Part shown: positions 34,995-43,441 of the stretch, piece by piece | How the letters are laid out: each line of letters starts with the position of its first letter | How positions within the stretch are numbered: the first letter of the stretch is position 1 | DNA from: Proteiniphilum sp. X52 | Lineage (GTDB): Bacteria; Bacteroidota; Bacteroidia; Bacteroidales; Dysgonomonadaceae | Reading direction: 5' to 3' | DNA: 64,000 nucleotides | NCBI RefSeq assembly: GCF_003712195.1 | Contig: NZ_RDSD01000014.1 | Location: 47,345-111,344, forward strand | Made by a program: the position numbers and the translations under genes | Notes under the pieces: model-generated | Told to the model about the DNA's origin: nothing | What the model saw: only the letters and a program-made list of their open reading frames with translations | Database searches by the model: none

Positions 34995-36566
34995 TTATCT
35001 CCTCTCCGGCCCTGCAACTTCCGGAGTTGAATCGGGATTTTTATAATCGAAGAAAACGATGCCGTATTTTTTGAAAATTTCCATCATCTTCTCCATCCGC
35101 ATATTGAAGTTCTCGTAATTTTTTAATCGGTCTTGGGTCCATGCAGCTTCCGCCAACGCCGACATCCGGGGATATACCATAAACTGCAACCTCTCGGGCG
35201 TATGGATAACTTCCGTCCACACATTCCCTTGTATTCCTTTAATCAATGGTGTGTCCACAGATATGCCCGAAGTGTAACTCATACCGGGAAAATGATACAC
35301 CTTTTCCATGGGTGCGTACTCTCCTTTCGACCATTTCCGACCGTATTTGTGCGACGGATGCTGGACGAAATCCAGATAAAGGGGCAATCGCGGACACAGC
35401 ACTATTTCATAACTTTTACTTATCGCTTTTTCAAGCTGTTCCGGCCTCTCTTGGCGCCACCACATCACCACCGTGTTGGATACCGGTAAGCCGGCAGTAA
35501 CCACTTCATCCCAACCTATAACGGTTTTATTCAGAATGCGGATAGAATCCGACATCCTGTTCAGGAAGTAGTGTTCCACCGCCACCAGGTCGCTGAGTCT
35601 TTCCCGTTTCATCAAATCTCCAATTTCAGGCAGGCGATTCCACTGTTCGTTGCCGAAGTGCACCTCATCTCCGCCTATGTGGATGTACTTTGAGGGAAAA
35701 AGAGCGGTTATCTCTTTCAGAATATCGGTCAGAAACGTATAGGTACCTTCTTTCCCCGGATTAAAGGTAAAGTTGGGATACTGCTTTGAACCGCCGCCGC
35801 TGAACTCGGGATAGGCTTTGACCGCGGCGGTGGCGTGCCCCGGCATGTCGATCTCGGGGATGACCTCGATAAACCGGTCTGCCGCATACTGGACGATTTC
35901 GGCTATTTCGTCCCGGGTGTAATATTGTGCCGGGGCATCCGGATCGGTGAGGTTTCCTGTTGCGCCGACGGAAGTCAGCAGGGGATACCGCTTGATTTCG
36001 ATTCTCCACCCCTGGGAGTCGGTAAGGTGCCAGTGAAATTTGTTCAGCTTGTGCAACGCCATCAAGTCGAGTAGTTTCTTCACTTCGGCTTTTCCTATAA
36101 AATGGCGGGATTCGTCCAGCATCAGACCGCGCCATCCGTAACGGGGAACATCACGGATAACCGCACACGGGATAGAACCTCCCGCCCCGGCACTGTTTAT
36201 CAATTGAAAAGCCGACTGCAACCCGTAAAAACAGCCGTTTGCGCATCCGGCTTCAATAAGAATACCTGCGGGGGAAACCGTCAACCGGTATTCTTCGGGA
36301 TTGTGACAGACGGCGTTCCTGACCAATTGTATCCATCCCTTTTTCTCCGTTTTCTTCGCCCGCAGGGAAAAATTTTCCAGCGTTTCCACAAATCCGGGAA
36401 TCAGTGAGCCGAATTCTCCCGATTGGGCAGAGACGGTGATCACTTTCGGAACAATTGACACACCTTCACGTTGTTCATAATGATTGGGAAAAGGAATGAC
36501 CTCCTGGCAATGAACCCCTAAAAAAGAGAACAGAAGTAAAACCAGCGCAATAAAATGTTTCATCAT
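34995..36566 (-). CDS. GH20 beta-N-acetylhexosaminidase
   Basis: GH20 enzymes remove terminal beta-GlcNAc or beta-GalNAc by substrate-assisted catalysis. The 523 residues have a signal peptide (about 1-20, ending GVHCQ). The N-terminal GH20b domain is followed by the barrel with RGLMLDESRHF, KFHWHLTDSQGWRIEIK and EIDMPGHATAA. The catalytic Asp300-Glu301 pair lies in HIGGDEVHFGN. VMWWRQERPEQ and QGNVWTEVI complete the sugar-binding site. It appears periplasmic or surface-exposed. It is the first gene of a four-gene unit with nagX, the phosphatase-like gene and the DUF4861-like gene. Confidence 0.93.
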   Translation of the reverse strand: MMKHFIALVLLLFSFLGVHCQEVIPFPNHYEQREGVSIVPKVITVSAQSGEFGSLIPGFVETLENFSLRAKKTEKKGWIQLVRNAVCHNPEEYRLTVSPAGILIEAGCANGCFYGLQSAFQLINSAGAGGSIPCAVIRDVPRYGWRGLMLDESRHFIGKAEVKKLLDLMALHKLNKFHWHLTDSQGWRIEIKRYPLLTSVGATGNLTDPDAPAQYYTRDEIAEIVQYAADRFIEVIPEIDMPGHATAAVKAYPEFSGGGSKQYPNFTFNPGKEGTYTFLTDILKEITALFPSKYIHIGGDEVHFGNEQWNRLPEIGDLMKRERLSDLVAVEHYFLNRMSDSIRILNKTVIGWDEVVTAGLPVSNTVVMWWRQERPEQLEKAISKSYEIVLCPRLPLYLDFVQHPSHKYGRKWSKGEYAPMEKVYHFPGMSYTSGISVDTPLIKGIQGNVWTEVIHTPERLQFMVYPRMSALAEAAWTQDRLKNYENFNMRMEKMMEIFKKYGIVFFDYKNPDSTPEVAGPERR

Positions 36567-36782
36567 ATTAAAAATGCTTTATGGTTGATTATAGTTTGAA
36601 AAAAAGAGTGAGCCACAATAAGGCGCGTTAAAAGCAAACAAACCGGCTTACCTCTATTTACTATATGACAATTATTCAACTTAAAATGCGACAAACAGAA
36701 TGTTAATTTTTGTCGAAAATCATATTGAAGATAGTAGAATAAGATAATCAAGGGAATAAGACCGCGTGTTCGTTAACAATAA

Positions 36783-36827
36783 GAGGCGCTGAAAGGAGAT
36801 TTCGTATTTTTCCTTTCAGCAGCCTCC
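36783..36827 (-). terminator. strong hairpin between the beta-helix gene and GH20 unit
   Basis: GCTGAAAGGA (36788-36797) pairs with TCCTTTCAGC (36811-36820). GAGGC and GCCTC extend the stem outside one mismatch or bulge. It lies 22 bases past the stop of the beta-helix gene. The leftward T-run is weak, so termination may be partial. The gap 36567-36782 should also hold the GH20 promoter, but I see no clear consensus. Confidence 0.6.
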
Positions 36828-36848
36828 CATATTGCTCTTTCAGTATTT

Positions 36849-39050
36849 TTAATTAGCACTTTTTGAGGCTTCGTCGGTATTACCGTAAACTCCGATATTT
36901 ATCCTGTTCCCATTGGGGGTGGGTTCCGTTGAATAGTTATCCGCCGGATCCCCAGCATCAATACACGGGCTTGTTAGTTGATCGGTAATCCAAGCCGTCC
37001 CGTTCCATCGTCCATATTGTGATTTGAGATGAAAGTCATGATTTGTCCGGTCTGCGAATTGGGGATCTGCAATAATGTTACTTGCGGGTAACTCAATATT
37101 GTATGTGTCTCCCTCTGTGTTATTGAAAAAACAATTATAAGAAATTGAAAAAGAATGTGTTTCGGACAAATTATTTCTTATCCCATAATAGCGGTTGTTT
37201 GAAATTATATTATTTTTTGCCGTCAACACAAAAGTTAAAGTCTCGGGAGGAGGGTACGAATATACATTGGCTTGTATTATTCCCGAATATCCCGCTCCGT
37301 CAATCACGTTATTTTCCACTGTGGCGTCAAATCCGTCAGAGATGATACCGTGCTGTCCCGTATTGTATATTCTATTATGATGAACACTTATTTTGGCAAC
37401 AGATGATCCGTAACTTCCGGCTCCGAAGATCCATATTCCGTGTGTCTTTGGTTTGTAAATTTCATTGTCGTGAATATTGATCTGATCCATTGAAATATTG
37501 CCCCACTTCTGGATTTGAATACCTGCACCGCCTTCGTTGTTGGAGGTGATGTAGTTGTCGTACACTTCAACAATATTTGTATTATACATCCGTATTCCGC
37601 AATTTAACCTGGAAGTGATGCGATTATTGTAAACTTGCACATTTTTCCCCTTGTTCACACTAACGGCATCGTGTTGTATCCTGTTTATCGTGTTGTTATA
37701 GATTTGGATATTTTCATTGAAAGCAGGGCTGTTACGCCCGATTAAAATCCCGTCGCCGTAATTTCCACTTAAATGCATATTATGAATGGAGATATTACTC
37801 CCGTTTAAGATAATACATAAATAATACCGGTCCAGCTTCGGCGGGGTAACAACTCCCGATTCATTCCCGTATAATTGAAATCCTGAAATCTCAATATTCT
37901 GATTAAAATCCGACATATTTCCGATTAACGGGATGTATTCGGCCCAATTGGCTCCGTCATGTGGTTGGACTTTCACATCGGAGTCTCCTCTTAGATGGGT
38001 ATTATCCCCAATTTTCACCGTATCACCTATAAGAAAGGTGAACGGGCCTTTTAAATAAACTGTTCCGCGGCCCAATTGTACGACCTCTCTCAACGCTTTG
38101 TTTATGATGGTATCACAGCGGATGTTGTCGGCGGTACAAGAATAATAATTCTTCAGTGCCCCCAGTTGATCATAAACAATTACATCCCCGGCTTCATGAG
38201 ATCCTACTTCCTCCAGCCATCCGTCACTCAGTGCGGCGGTATATCGTTGACCGGCCGTATAGGTTTTACCGGCCGTGGAAATAAACCCGCCTTTATAGGT
38301 TTTATCGCCCACCAGTATTACCGCAGACGTGCCACCCGCTTTTAGATTGGGTATCTCCGCCGGGAGAAAGCCCATATAGGCGGTGAGGCTGTTTTCCGAT
38401 AAGCTGAACATAACCGCTCCGGACGCAAAATTCATGGAGACGGTTTTTATACCGGTGTCTGTTTCCACCTTCCACTCCAATTTTTTTAATGTTCCCACTT
38501 GGGCAGGGACATTAGTCAGGTCGAACTTTACGATGGAACTCATCATTGTTAACCGAATGGCAACCGCCAGATCGGTTACTTCGGTGTTTTCCAACACAAC
38601 AACTTCCTTCAGGTGTGCGGCGTAGCCATCGGCTTCCTGTTCCTGATTACTCATGGAAGGGTAGGTGACGGCACCGGTCTCCTCATCAACGGTTATTGTG
38701 GCCGGATAATACACTTTGTACTTGACGGCTCCGCTAATTGCCGTTCCGGTGAAAGGCCCGGAGGTTTTACCCGGTATACCCGTATAGGTGAATGTCGATT
38801 GGCCTTTATAGTTGCCGGAATCATCGAAACCCACCACCAGTAGTTGATCGTCTGCTTCCCAGGTGAGTTTGAGGGAGACATCGTCGTAAGCCACGCGGGT
38901 TCCCGTGTCGCCGGACATGCCTGCGTGAATGGTGATCTGTTTCCCTACAGTTTCTTTTGCTGTGGGGACATTCATCATCTCTTCGGCGCAACCGGCGACC
39001 AGCAACAATATGACCGTAGCAGGTAAAATACGTTTATACTGTTTCTTCAT
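36849..39050 (-). CDS. fimbrillin-like/right-handed beta-helix lipoprotein
   Basis: The 733-residue lipoprotein (lipobox LVAGC, Cys21) has an N-terminal fimbrillin-family-like region (about 35-285). Its motifs include ITIHAGMSGDTGTRVAYDD, LTWEADDQLLVVG and YYPATITV, as in FimA/Mfa-type proteins. The C-terminal part (about 340-700) is a right-handed parallel beta-helix of NNTI, NNRITSR, DNYITSN, DNEIY and HNRIY turns, as in pectate-lyase-like or C5-epimerase-like folds. The end, CIDAGDPADNYSTEPTPNGNRINIGVYGNT, is the standard choice-of-anchor closing segment. Whether it is an enzyme or an adhesin is unknown. It follows the 49-residue peptide gene by 43 bases. Confidence 0.8.
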   Translation of the reverse strand: MKKQYKRILPATVILLLVAGCAEEMMNVPTAKETVGKQITIHAGMSGDTGTRVAYDDVSLKLTWEADDQLLVVGFDDSGNYKGQSTFTYTGIPGKTSGPFTGTAISGAVKYKVYYPATITVDEETGAVTYPSMSNQEQEADGYAAHLKEVVVLENTEVTDLAVAIRLTMMSSIVKFDLTNVPAQVGTLKKLEWKVETDTGIKTVSMNFASGAVMFSLSENSLTAYMGFLPAEIPNLKAGGTSAVILVGDKTYKGGFISTAGKTYTAGQRYTAALSDGWLEEVGSHEAGDVIVYDQLGALKNYYSCTADNIRCDTIINKALREVVQLGRGTVYLKGPFTFLIGDTVKIGDNTHLRGDSDVKVQPHDGANWAEYIPLIGNMSDFNQNIEISGFQLYGNESGVVTPPKLDRYYLCIILNGSNISIHNMHLSGNYGDGILIGRNSPAFNENIQIYNNTINRIQHDAVSVNKGKNVQVYNNRITSRLNCGIRMYNTNIVEVYDNYITSNNEGGAGIQIQKWGNISMDQINIHDNEIYKPKTHGIWIFGAGSYGSSVAKISVHHNRIYNTGQHGIISDGFDATVENNVIDGAGYSGIIQANVYSYPPPETLTFVLTAKNNIISNNRYYGIRNNLSETHSFSISYNCFFNNTEGDTYNIELPASNIIADPQFADRTNHDFHLKSQYGRWNGTAWITDQLTSPCIDAGDPADNYSTEPTPNGNRINIGVYGNTDEASKSAN

Positions 39051-39093
39051 ATAATTTTCTGTTTTTTAGATAGAATACGATACATGACAACTA

Positions 39094-39243
39094 TTACCAG
39101 GCGTCGCCGCCGTCGCCTACTCCGGGCAGTTCCGTGCTCCCGCCCAGGATGTGTTGTGAAGTTTCCACTTCAATGATTTCGATTTCGGGGGAAATATACT
39201 CTTCCTTGGCCTCGCCAGCTGGTTTATTAGATTCTTCGTGCAT
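39094..39243 (-). CDS. 49-residue peptide ending in GDGGDAW
   Basis: The frame is ATG to TAA and encodes 49 residues: an acidic, helical N-terminus (MHEESNKPAGEAKEEY), a PEIEIIEVETSQHIL segment, then a glycine-rich tail GGSTELPGVGDGGDAW. It has no signal peptide. Short proteins with an ExxEVxxVE stretch and a Gly-rich end often precede fimbrillin-family genes in Bacteroidales, exactly as here. The function is unknown. The double-Gly boundary (ILGGST) and acidic leader superficially resemble a processed peptide precursor. Translation is likely from its position and coding bias, but unproven. Confidence 0.6.
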   Translation of the reverse strand: MHEESNKPAGEAKEEYISPEIEIIEVETSQHILGGSTELPGVGDGGDAW

Positions 39244-39339
39244 AATTTTTTATTGTTTTGAAATGTAATATGAATTTATAAAAGAACTGATTAGGATAGT
39301 AGATGACAAGACGTTGTAATTAATAACTTGATGTTTCAA

Positions 39340-40710
39340 TTACTTTTCAAACGGATCCGGTATTTTTACCAGATCTTCCACCAATTTACCTTCATGTTCA
39401 AACCTGGCTAAGGTATATACATTCCCATCTTTATCCAAAGCAATTGAATTCACATAGGTGGGACGGGATCCGTCCTCATAAAATACGGGGCCATGGTCGA
39501 TGTATTGTCCGGTAGGGATATGATATGTGATCAGATGAAGATTTTCTAAACCGCGAGCCGCTCCCATCGATATTTTATCTTTTCCTTTCACTCTCTTTCC
39601 GTCTTCATAAATGGGTCCTCCCGTCAGGTAGTACAACGTTTCCCTGTCGTTTCCCAGGTCAAATCCCAGATACCCGTAACTGAACTGGTCGTACATTCCG
39701 CTTTTACGGGAAGGTTCGGACGTTATTCTTTCCACTATTTCAACGTTTCGCTTTTTGGGATCGAATTTAAACAGGTATCCCGAATTTCCATGGACACCAT
39801 ATGCCACTTCTTCCTTGGGGTACCAGACAATTGCACGCCAGTTATAGCCCATGCTTCCCGCACCTGTGGGATCATAACTCCCAAAATAATCCAGCCGCAA
39901 GTCCACATCTTCCAATTTTTCAATCGTACCGCCTTCGGGATCATAACACATGATATCCCCCTCGGCGGTGGAGTAGTAGACCAGCCCGTCGCGCGGGTCG
40001 ACAAATATGGATCGGCACAAAACCCTGTAATCTTCACCTATCTTGCCATTTTCACCGTTGGCTGAAACCAATCCCAAGTCTTTCATTTCACCGCTGTTTA
40101 CATCGTAGTGTACAAAATATCCTTTCGGCCATGTAATGGCATAGATTTGTTTTCTGACGGTGTCCATTGTCATGGTAAGTACACCTTCACCATGAGGTGC
40201 AAGGCCCAAATCTTCGAATTTACCGGTACCGAGGTCGTAGGCTAAAAAATGGCCGCCAGTGTAAAGCCCATATCCATCCGGCGCTGTTACAGGCAGACGT
40301 TCCATTCCGTCTATCATCTCGTAGTAGCCCACATGGGTGGAGAAATACAGTTTTCCGCCGCTTTCGTAAAAACGGACGTGGCTCTTACCCTGCGCGATAA
40401 CCTTTTTATCTTTTTCGCCGCAAATTTCTGTCAAGTCGGCCAAAAACCGGGTTGTATCCGCTTGCGGGTCGTAAACGTGAATCTGACCTGCCACATTATA
40501 AGGTTGTGAAGAGAGCACGTAATAAATTTTACCGTCGCTGGCGGCGGAAATGGCATTGTAGGTGTCGTGTGCCAGGTCAAAACCGGAAAAGTAAGATGTG
40601 GCGGTCAATCGCTTTTCTTCCGATGTTCGTTTTTTTTGACTGTTTACATCTGAACAACCTGCCACTGTCGTTACAATAAGTATTGCAGATAAAATCCTGT
40701 CTTTCATCAT
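39340..40710 (-). CDS. secreted beta-propeller lipoprotein
   Basis: The 456 residues begin with a lipoprotein signal (lipobox TVAGC, Cys19) and contain repeated propeller blades. Examples are GKIYYVLSSQPYNVAGQIHVYDP, GKLYFSTHVGY, KQIYAITWPKGYFVHYDVNSG and DGLVYYSTAEGDIMCYDPEGG. A SMP-30/gluconolactonase- or PQQ-like fold is likely. No metal-ligand set could be fixed by eye. It begins 3 bases after the ceramidase-like stop and is clearly in the same operon. A binding or lactonase-like role in the cell envelope is possible but unassigned. Confidence 0.6.
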   Translation of the reverse strand: MMKDRILSAILIVTTVAGCSDVNSQKKRTSEEKRLTATSYFSGFDLAHDTYNAISAASDGKIYYVLSSQPYNVAGQIHVYDPQADTTRFLADLTEICGEKDKKVIAQGKSHVRFYESGGKLYFSTHVGYYEMIDGMERLPVTAPDGYGLYTGGHFLAYDLGTGKFEDLGLAPHGEGVLTMTMDTVRKQIYAITWPKGYFVHYDVNSGEMKDLGLVSANGENGKIGEDYRVLCRSIFVDPRDGLVYYSTAEGDIMCYDPEGGTIEKLEDVDLRLDYFGSYDPTGAGSMGYNWRAIVWYPKEEVAYGVHGNSGYLFKFDPKKRNVEIVERITSEPSRKSGMYDQFSYGYLGFDLGNDRETLYYLTGGPIYEDGKRVKGKDKISMGAARGLENLHLITYHIPTGQYIDHGPVFYEDGSRPTYVNSIALDKDGNVYTLARFEHEGKLVEDLVKIPDPFEK

Positions 40711-40713
40711 GAT

Positions 40714-42006
40714 TCATTTTAATTGTTCCTTAATCTTCAATAATCCGGCCATTGCATCTAAAAGCACTTCTTCCGCTTCAGGGGTTACTTTCGCCACCTC
40801 CACCTCATAACCTCCCTGGGGAAAGGCTGCGGCGGCGGGGATATATCCAAACCCCAGGTCTCCGTACGCCGCCATGGCGACGAACAGGTCCGGGCGCATT
40901 TTTTTTGCGGCCAACTGGTACTCAACCGTTAATTCTCCCGGCATAAAGAGAATGCGCGCCCTATTCGCAATTGCCAGGCATTGCAAGTCAACTTTTTTTT
41001 CTGACTTGAACCGCTCCCAAAGGAGTTTGCCGGCCTTTACGGAGTCGAGCGGCAAGGAGACCGGCTCGACGCTCCATTCGATGTCGGAAGCTGCGACAGG
41101 GCTTCGTCCGGTATTCTCCCACGCTCTTTTCATCCCGTCTGCCACCCTTTCAGCCAGAACACCCCTGTTTTCGTGCGAGCCGTCGTTGTACTTGCCTGCA
41201 CCCACGTTTCCGCCCGCTCCCGTGAAATAAACCTGTAACGCGTCGGGCAGGGCAAGCTGCCGGTAAAAACGGGCTATGCCGGGGTAGTCGGGATTGGGCA
41301 CGCCGGTGCCGTAGTAACTTTGCGGGTGGGTGGCGTAGAAGTTCAGCACGGCGACTGGCTTGTCCCCATTCCAGAAGCTCAGGGCGGACAGCATCGGGTC
41401 AACCAACCCTTCGGGCTCGGCGCGTAATGTGGAATCCTTGCATGTCGTCCAGCGCATGGCTTTCACCTTGCCGTCGGTTCCGAGGATCCGACGGTTGGAG
41501 GCCACCCGATGCACCTGCGCTTCCCCCAAGCCTATGTGCGTTACGGGGATTGAGTTTTCAAGGGATTGAGCCACAGCCATCTCTAAGCGATGGATTACCG
41601 ACAATGCAAAGTTGTCGTTCAGATAATCGTGAGGGTAGGGGGCATCGTGCTGATGGATTACATGCACGGCTACCCTTTCGGGTGTTGTTTCGGCAGCCCG
41701 GGCAAGCGAACGCTTGAACTCGTCGTAACAGTCGTTCGCTATGCCGAGCCAATCCAAAGAAACCAAAACAACCGGCTTCTCAGAGCCGGACAAAACAATC
41801 CCTTTTGCCCGGAGACCCAAATCCCATCCGTTTTTTACAACCCCATAGGGCATCTTGTAATCAATAGGGGGAGTCACATCCAAATCAAAAACGGAGATCT
41901 TCAACCCTTGGGACGTATTATTCAAATCATTTTTCTTTTCCTGTGCCGATATAAAAAATATCGGAATGGAAAAAGTCATTACAATCAAAAATATGATGGC
42001 TCTCAT
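40714..42006 (-). CDS. exported neutral ceramidase-like protein
   Basis: The 430 residues have a signal peptide (about 1-21) and match the N-terminal fold of neutral/alkaline non-lysosomal ceramidases. SVFDLDVTPP opens the domain, HVIHQHDAPYPHD supplies a candidate zinc His pair, and YATHPQSYYG and FTGAGGNVGAG follow. True ceramidases have HTHSGPG and a SNVGDVSPN-type nucleophile segment. Here both are altered and the C-terminal immunoglobulin-like domain is missing. The substrate may therefore not be ceramide. The start codon overlaps the DegT-type gene stop by ATGA, and the next gene starts 3 bases later. Confidence 0.7.
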   Translation of the reverse strand: MRAIIFLIVMTFSIPIFFISAQEKKNDLNNTSQGLKISVFDLDVTPPIDYKMPYGVVKNGWDLGLRAKGIVLSGSEKPVVLVSLDWLGIANDCYDEFKRSLARAAETTPERVAVHVIHQHDAPYPHDYLNDNFALSVIHRLEMAVAQSLENSIPVTHIGLGEAQVHRVASNRRILGTDGKVKAMRWTTCKDSTLRAEPEGLVDPMLSALSFWNGDKPVAVLNFYATHPQSYYGTGVPNPDYPGIARFYRQLALPDALQVYFTGAGGNVGAGKYNDGSHENRGVLAERVADGMKRAWENTGRSPVAASDIEWSVEPVSLPLDSVKAGKLLWERFKSEKKVDLQCLAIANRARILFMPGELTVEYQLAAKKMRPDLFVAMAAYGDLGFGYIPAAAAFPQGGYEVEVAKVTPEAEEVLLDAMAGLLKIKEQLK

Positions 42007-43394
42007 GATTTTTTGTTTTTAATTTTTTCAGCATTCAGATATACCTTTTCGATGGCGGATGCTATATTTCCCATATCCGATTTGGACCCCAGCAGTATGT
42101 TCTGCGGGATCCAGACCGCCAACTCGTTGCACAATTTCTCGTTCAGTGGACACCTGTTCTCCTGCGCATACTTATCGTAATCCAGCTGTTCAGCCGAATA
42201 GAATTTCCGGTAATATTTACTTTCAAATGCATTTTTCAAATAAGGCATCTTGTTTAATTCCGTATATCCGCCGGAACAGGGAACGCCCTCGGCATGCAAC
42301 GCTTCCATAAATTTATTTCGGGGCAGTTCTTTAAAATATTCTTTATTATACAAGAATGGAAATAAATGAAAAGCGGCTTTCGTAACATTTTCATATAATC
42401 TATAGGGTACGATTCCAGGAATTTTTCCAATCAGCGATTTAAGATATTCTGCATTTTGGTTCCTTATTGTGGTCTGCTCTTCCAAACGTTCGAGCTGTGC
42501 CAGCCCGATGGCCGCCTGATATTCGGTTATGCGTAGTTTTGTTCCGATCATCACGGTGCCGACCCCTATTTGGCCTGCGGTAGAACCGTACGGGTTCCCG
42601 TAATTGTGATATGAAAAGCAACGATCCATAAATGCATTGTCGTCACTGATGATTGCCCCTCCTTCACCGATCGGCATATTTTTTGAGGTTTGAAAGCTGA
42701 AGCATCCCGCATTCCCGAAAGTCCCGACCTTTTTTCCGTTAATCTCCGCCAGCCATGCCTGACAGGCATCTTCCACCACCAGCAGGTTATGTTTGCGGGC
42801 AATACTCATAATCCGCTCCATGTCGCAAGGGAGCCCAAGAATGTGGACGGGCAGGATTGCCCGGGTGCGGGGAGTTATCTTTTCTTCTATTTTCGCGGGA
42901 TCCATCTGGAAAGTTTCGGGATCAACATCCACGAAAACGGGAATGGCACCGTTGAACAGGATACATGATATGGACGCGATAAAGGTATAAGGCGTAACCA
43001 ACACCTCGTCTCCCCATCCGATCTCCAGCTGCGCCAGGGAGGCGTTGAGGGCGTTGGTGCCGTTTACGACAGCCAGGCATCGTTTGGAACCCAGCAGTTG
43101 CGCCCATTTTTTTTCAAATTCATCTGTGACTTTATTTCTCGACCAAACACCGCTTCGCATCACCTCCAGCAACCTCTTCTCATCGGTTTCCGGTTTCCAC
43201 ACAGGCCATGAAGGCCAGTCGTGGGAGGTTATCAGGGGGCTTCCACCTAAAACGGCGGGCGTATTTTTGTTTATCTCCGTACAACTTGCCAGCACCCTGC
43301 TTGTCGTTCCCGCTCCCATGACAGCACCTGTTCCGGCAATTAAATTCGTTTTTATAAATTCACGGCGTGAATAGCTTTTTGCGAAAAGTTTCAT
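42003..43394 (-). CDS. Tat-exported DegT/DnrJ-type PLP aminotransferase lipoprotein
   Basis: DegT/DnrJ/EryC1/StrS enzymes aminate keto-sugars in the cytoplasm. This 463-residue member has a twin-arginine signal (SRREFIK at residues 9-15), a hydrophobic stretch and a lipobox LASC (Cys38), so it is predicted to be exported folded and lipid-anchored. The PLP site is intact: VVNGTNALNASL (about 110), TPYTFIASIS, the pyridine-binding Asp in VVEDACQAW (Asp209) and the Schiff-base Lys238 in FSFQTSKNMPIGEGG. The C-terminal substrate region is normal. It is the third gene after SusC/SusD, behind the DUF4861-like gene (48 bases). No nucleotide-sugar pathway gene is nearby. How PLP and an amino donor function outside the cytoplasm is unclear. 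Confidence 0.85.
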   Translation of the reverse strand: MKLFAKSYSRREFIKTNLIAGTGAVMGAGTTSRVLASCTEINKNTPAVLGGSPLITSHDWPSWPVWKPETDEKRLLEVMRSGVWSRNKVTDEFEKKWAQLLGSKRCLAVVNGTNALNASLAQLEIGWGDEVLVTPYTFIASISCILFNGAIPVFVDVDPETFQMDPAKIEEKITPRTRAILPVHILGLPCDMERIMSIARKHNLLVVEDACQAWLAEINGKKVGTFGNAGCFSFQTSKNMPIGEGGAIISDDNAFMDRCFSYHNYGNPYGSTAGQIGVGTVMIGTKLRITEYQAAIGLAQLERLEEQTTIRNQNAEYLKSLIGKIPGIVPYRLYENVTKAAFHLFPFLYNKEYFKELPRNKFMEALHAEGVPCSGGYTELNKMPYLKNAFESKYYRKFYSAEQLDYDKYAQENRCPLNEKLCNELAVWIPQNILLGSKSDMGNIASAIEKVYLNAEKIKNKKS

Positions 43395-43441
43395 AGTTAC
43401 CTATTATTTTAATTTAACTTTAAAATATCCGAAAATATCAT

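Noticed and set aside
40714..42006. True neutral ceramidase
   Set aside because: The zinc-site HTHSGPG and the nucleophile segment are not conserved and the C-terminal domain is absent, so only a ceramidase-like label is kept.
42003..43394. Cytoplasmic LPS sugar aminotransferase
   Set aside because: The twin-arginine motif, hydrophobic stretch and lipobox precede the catalytic domain. No start codon removing them gives a better fit, and no nucleotide-sugar genes are nearby.
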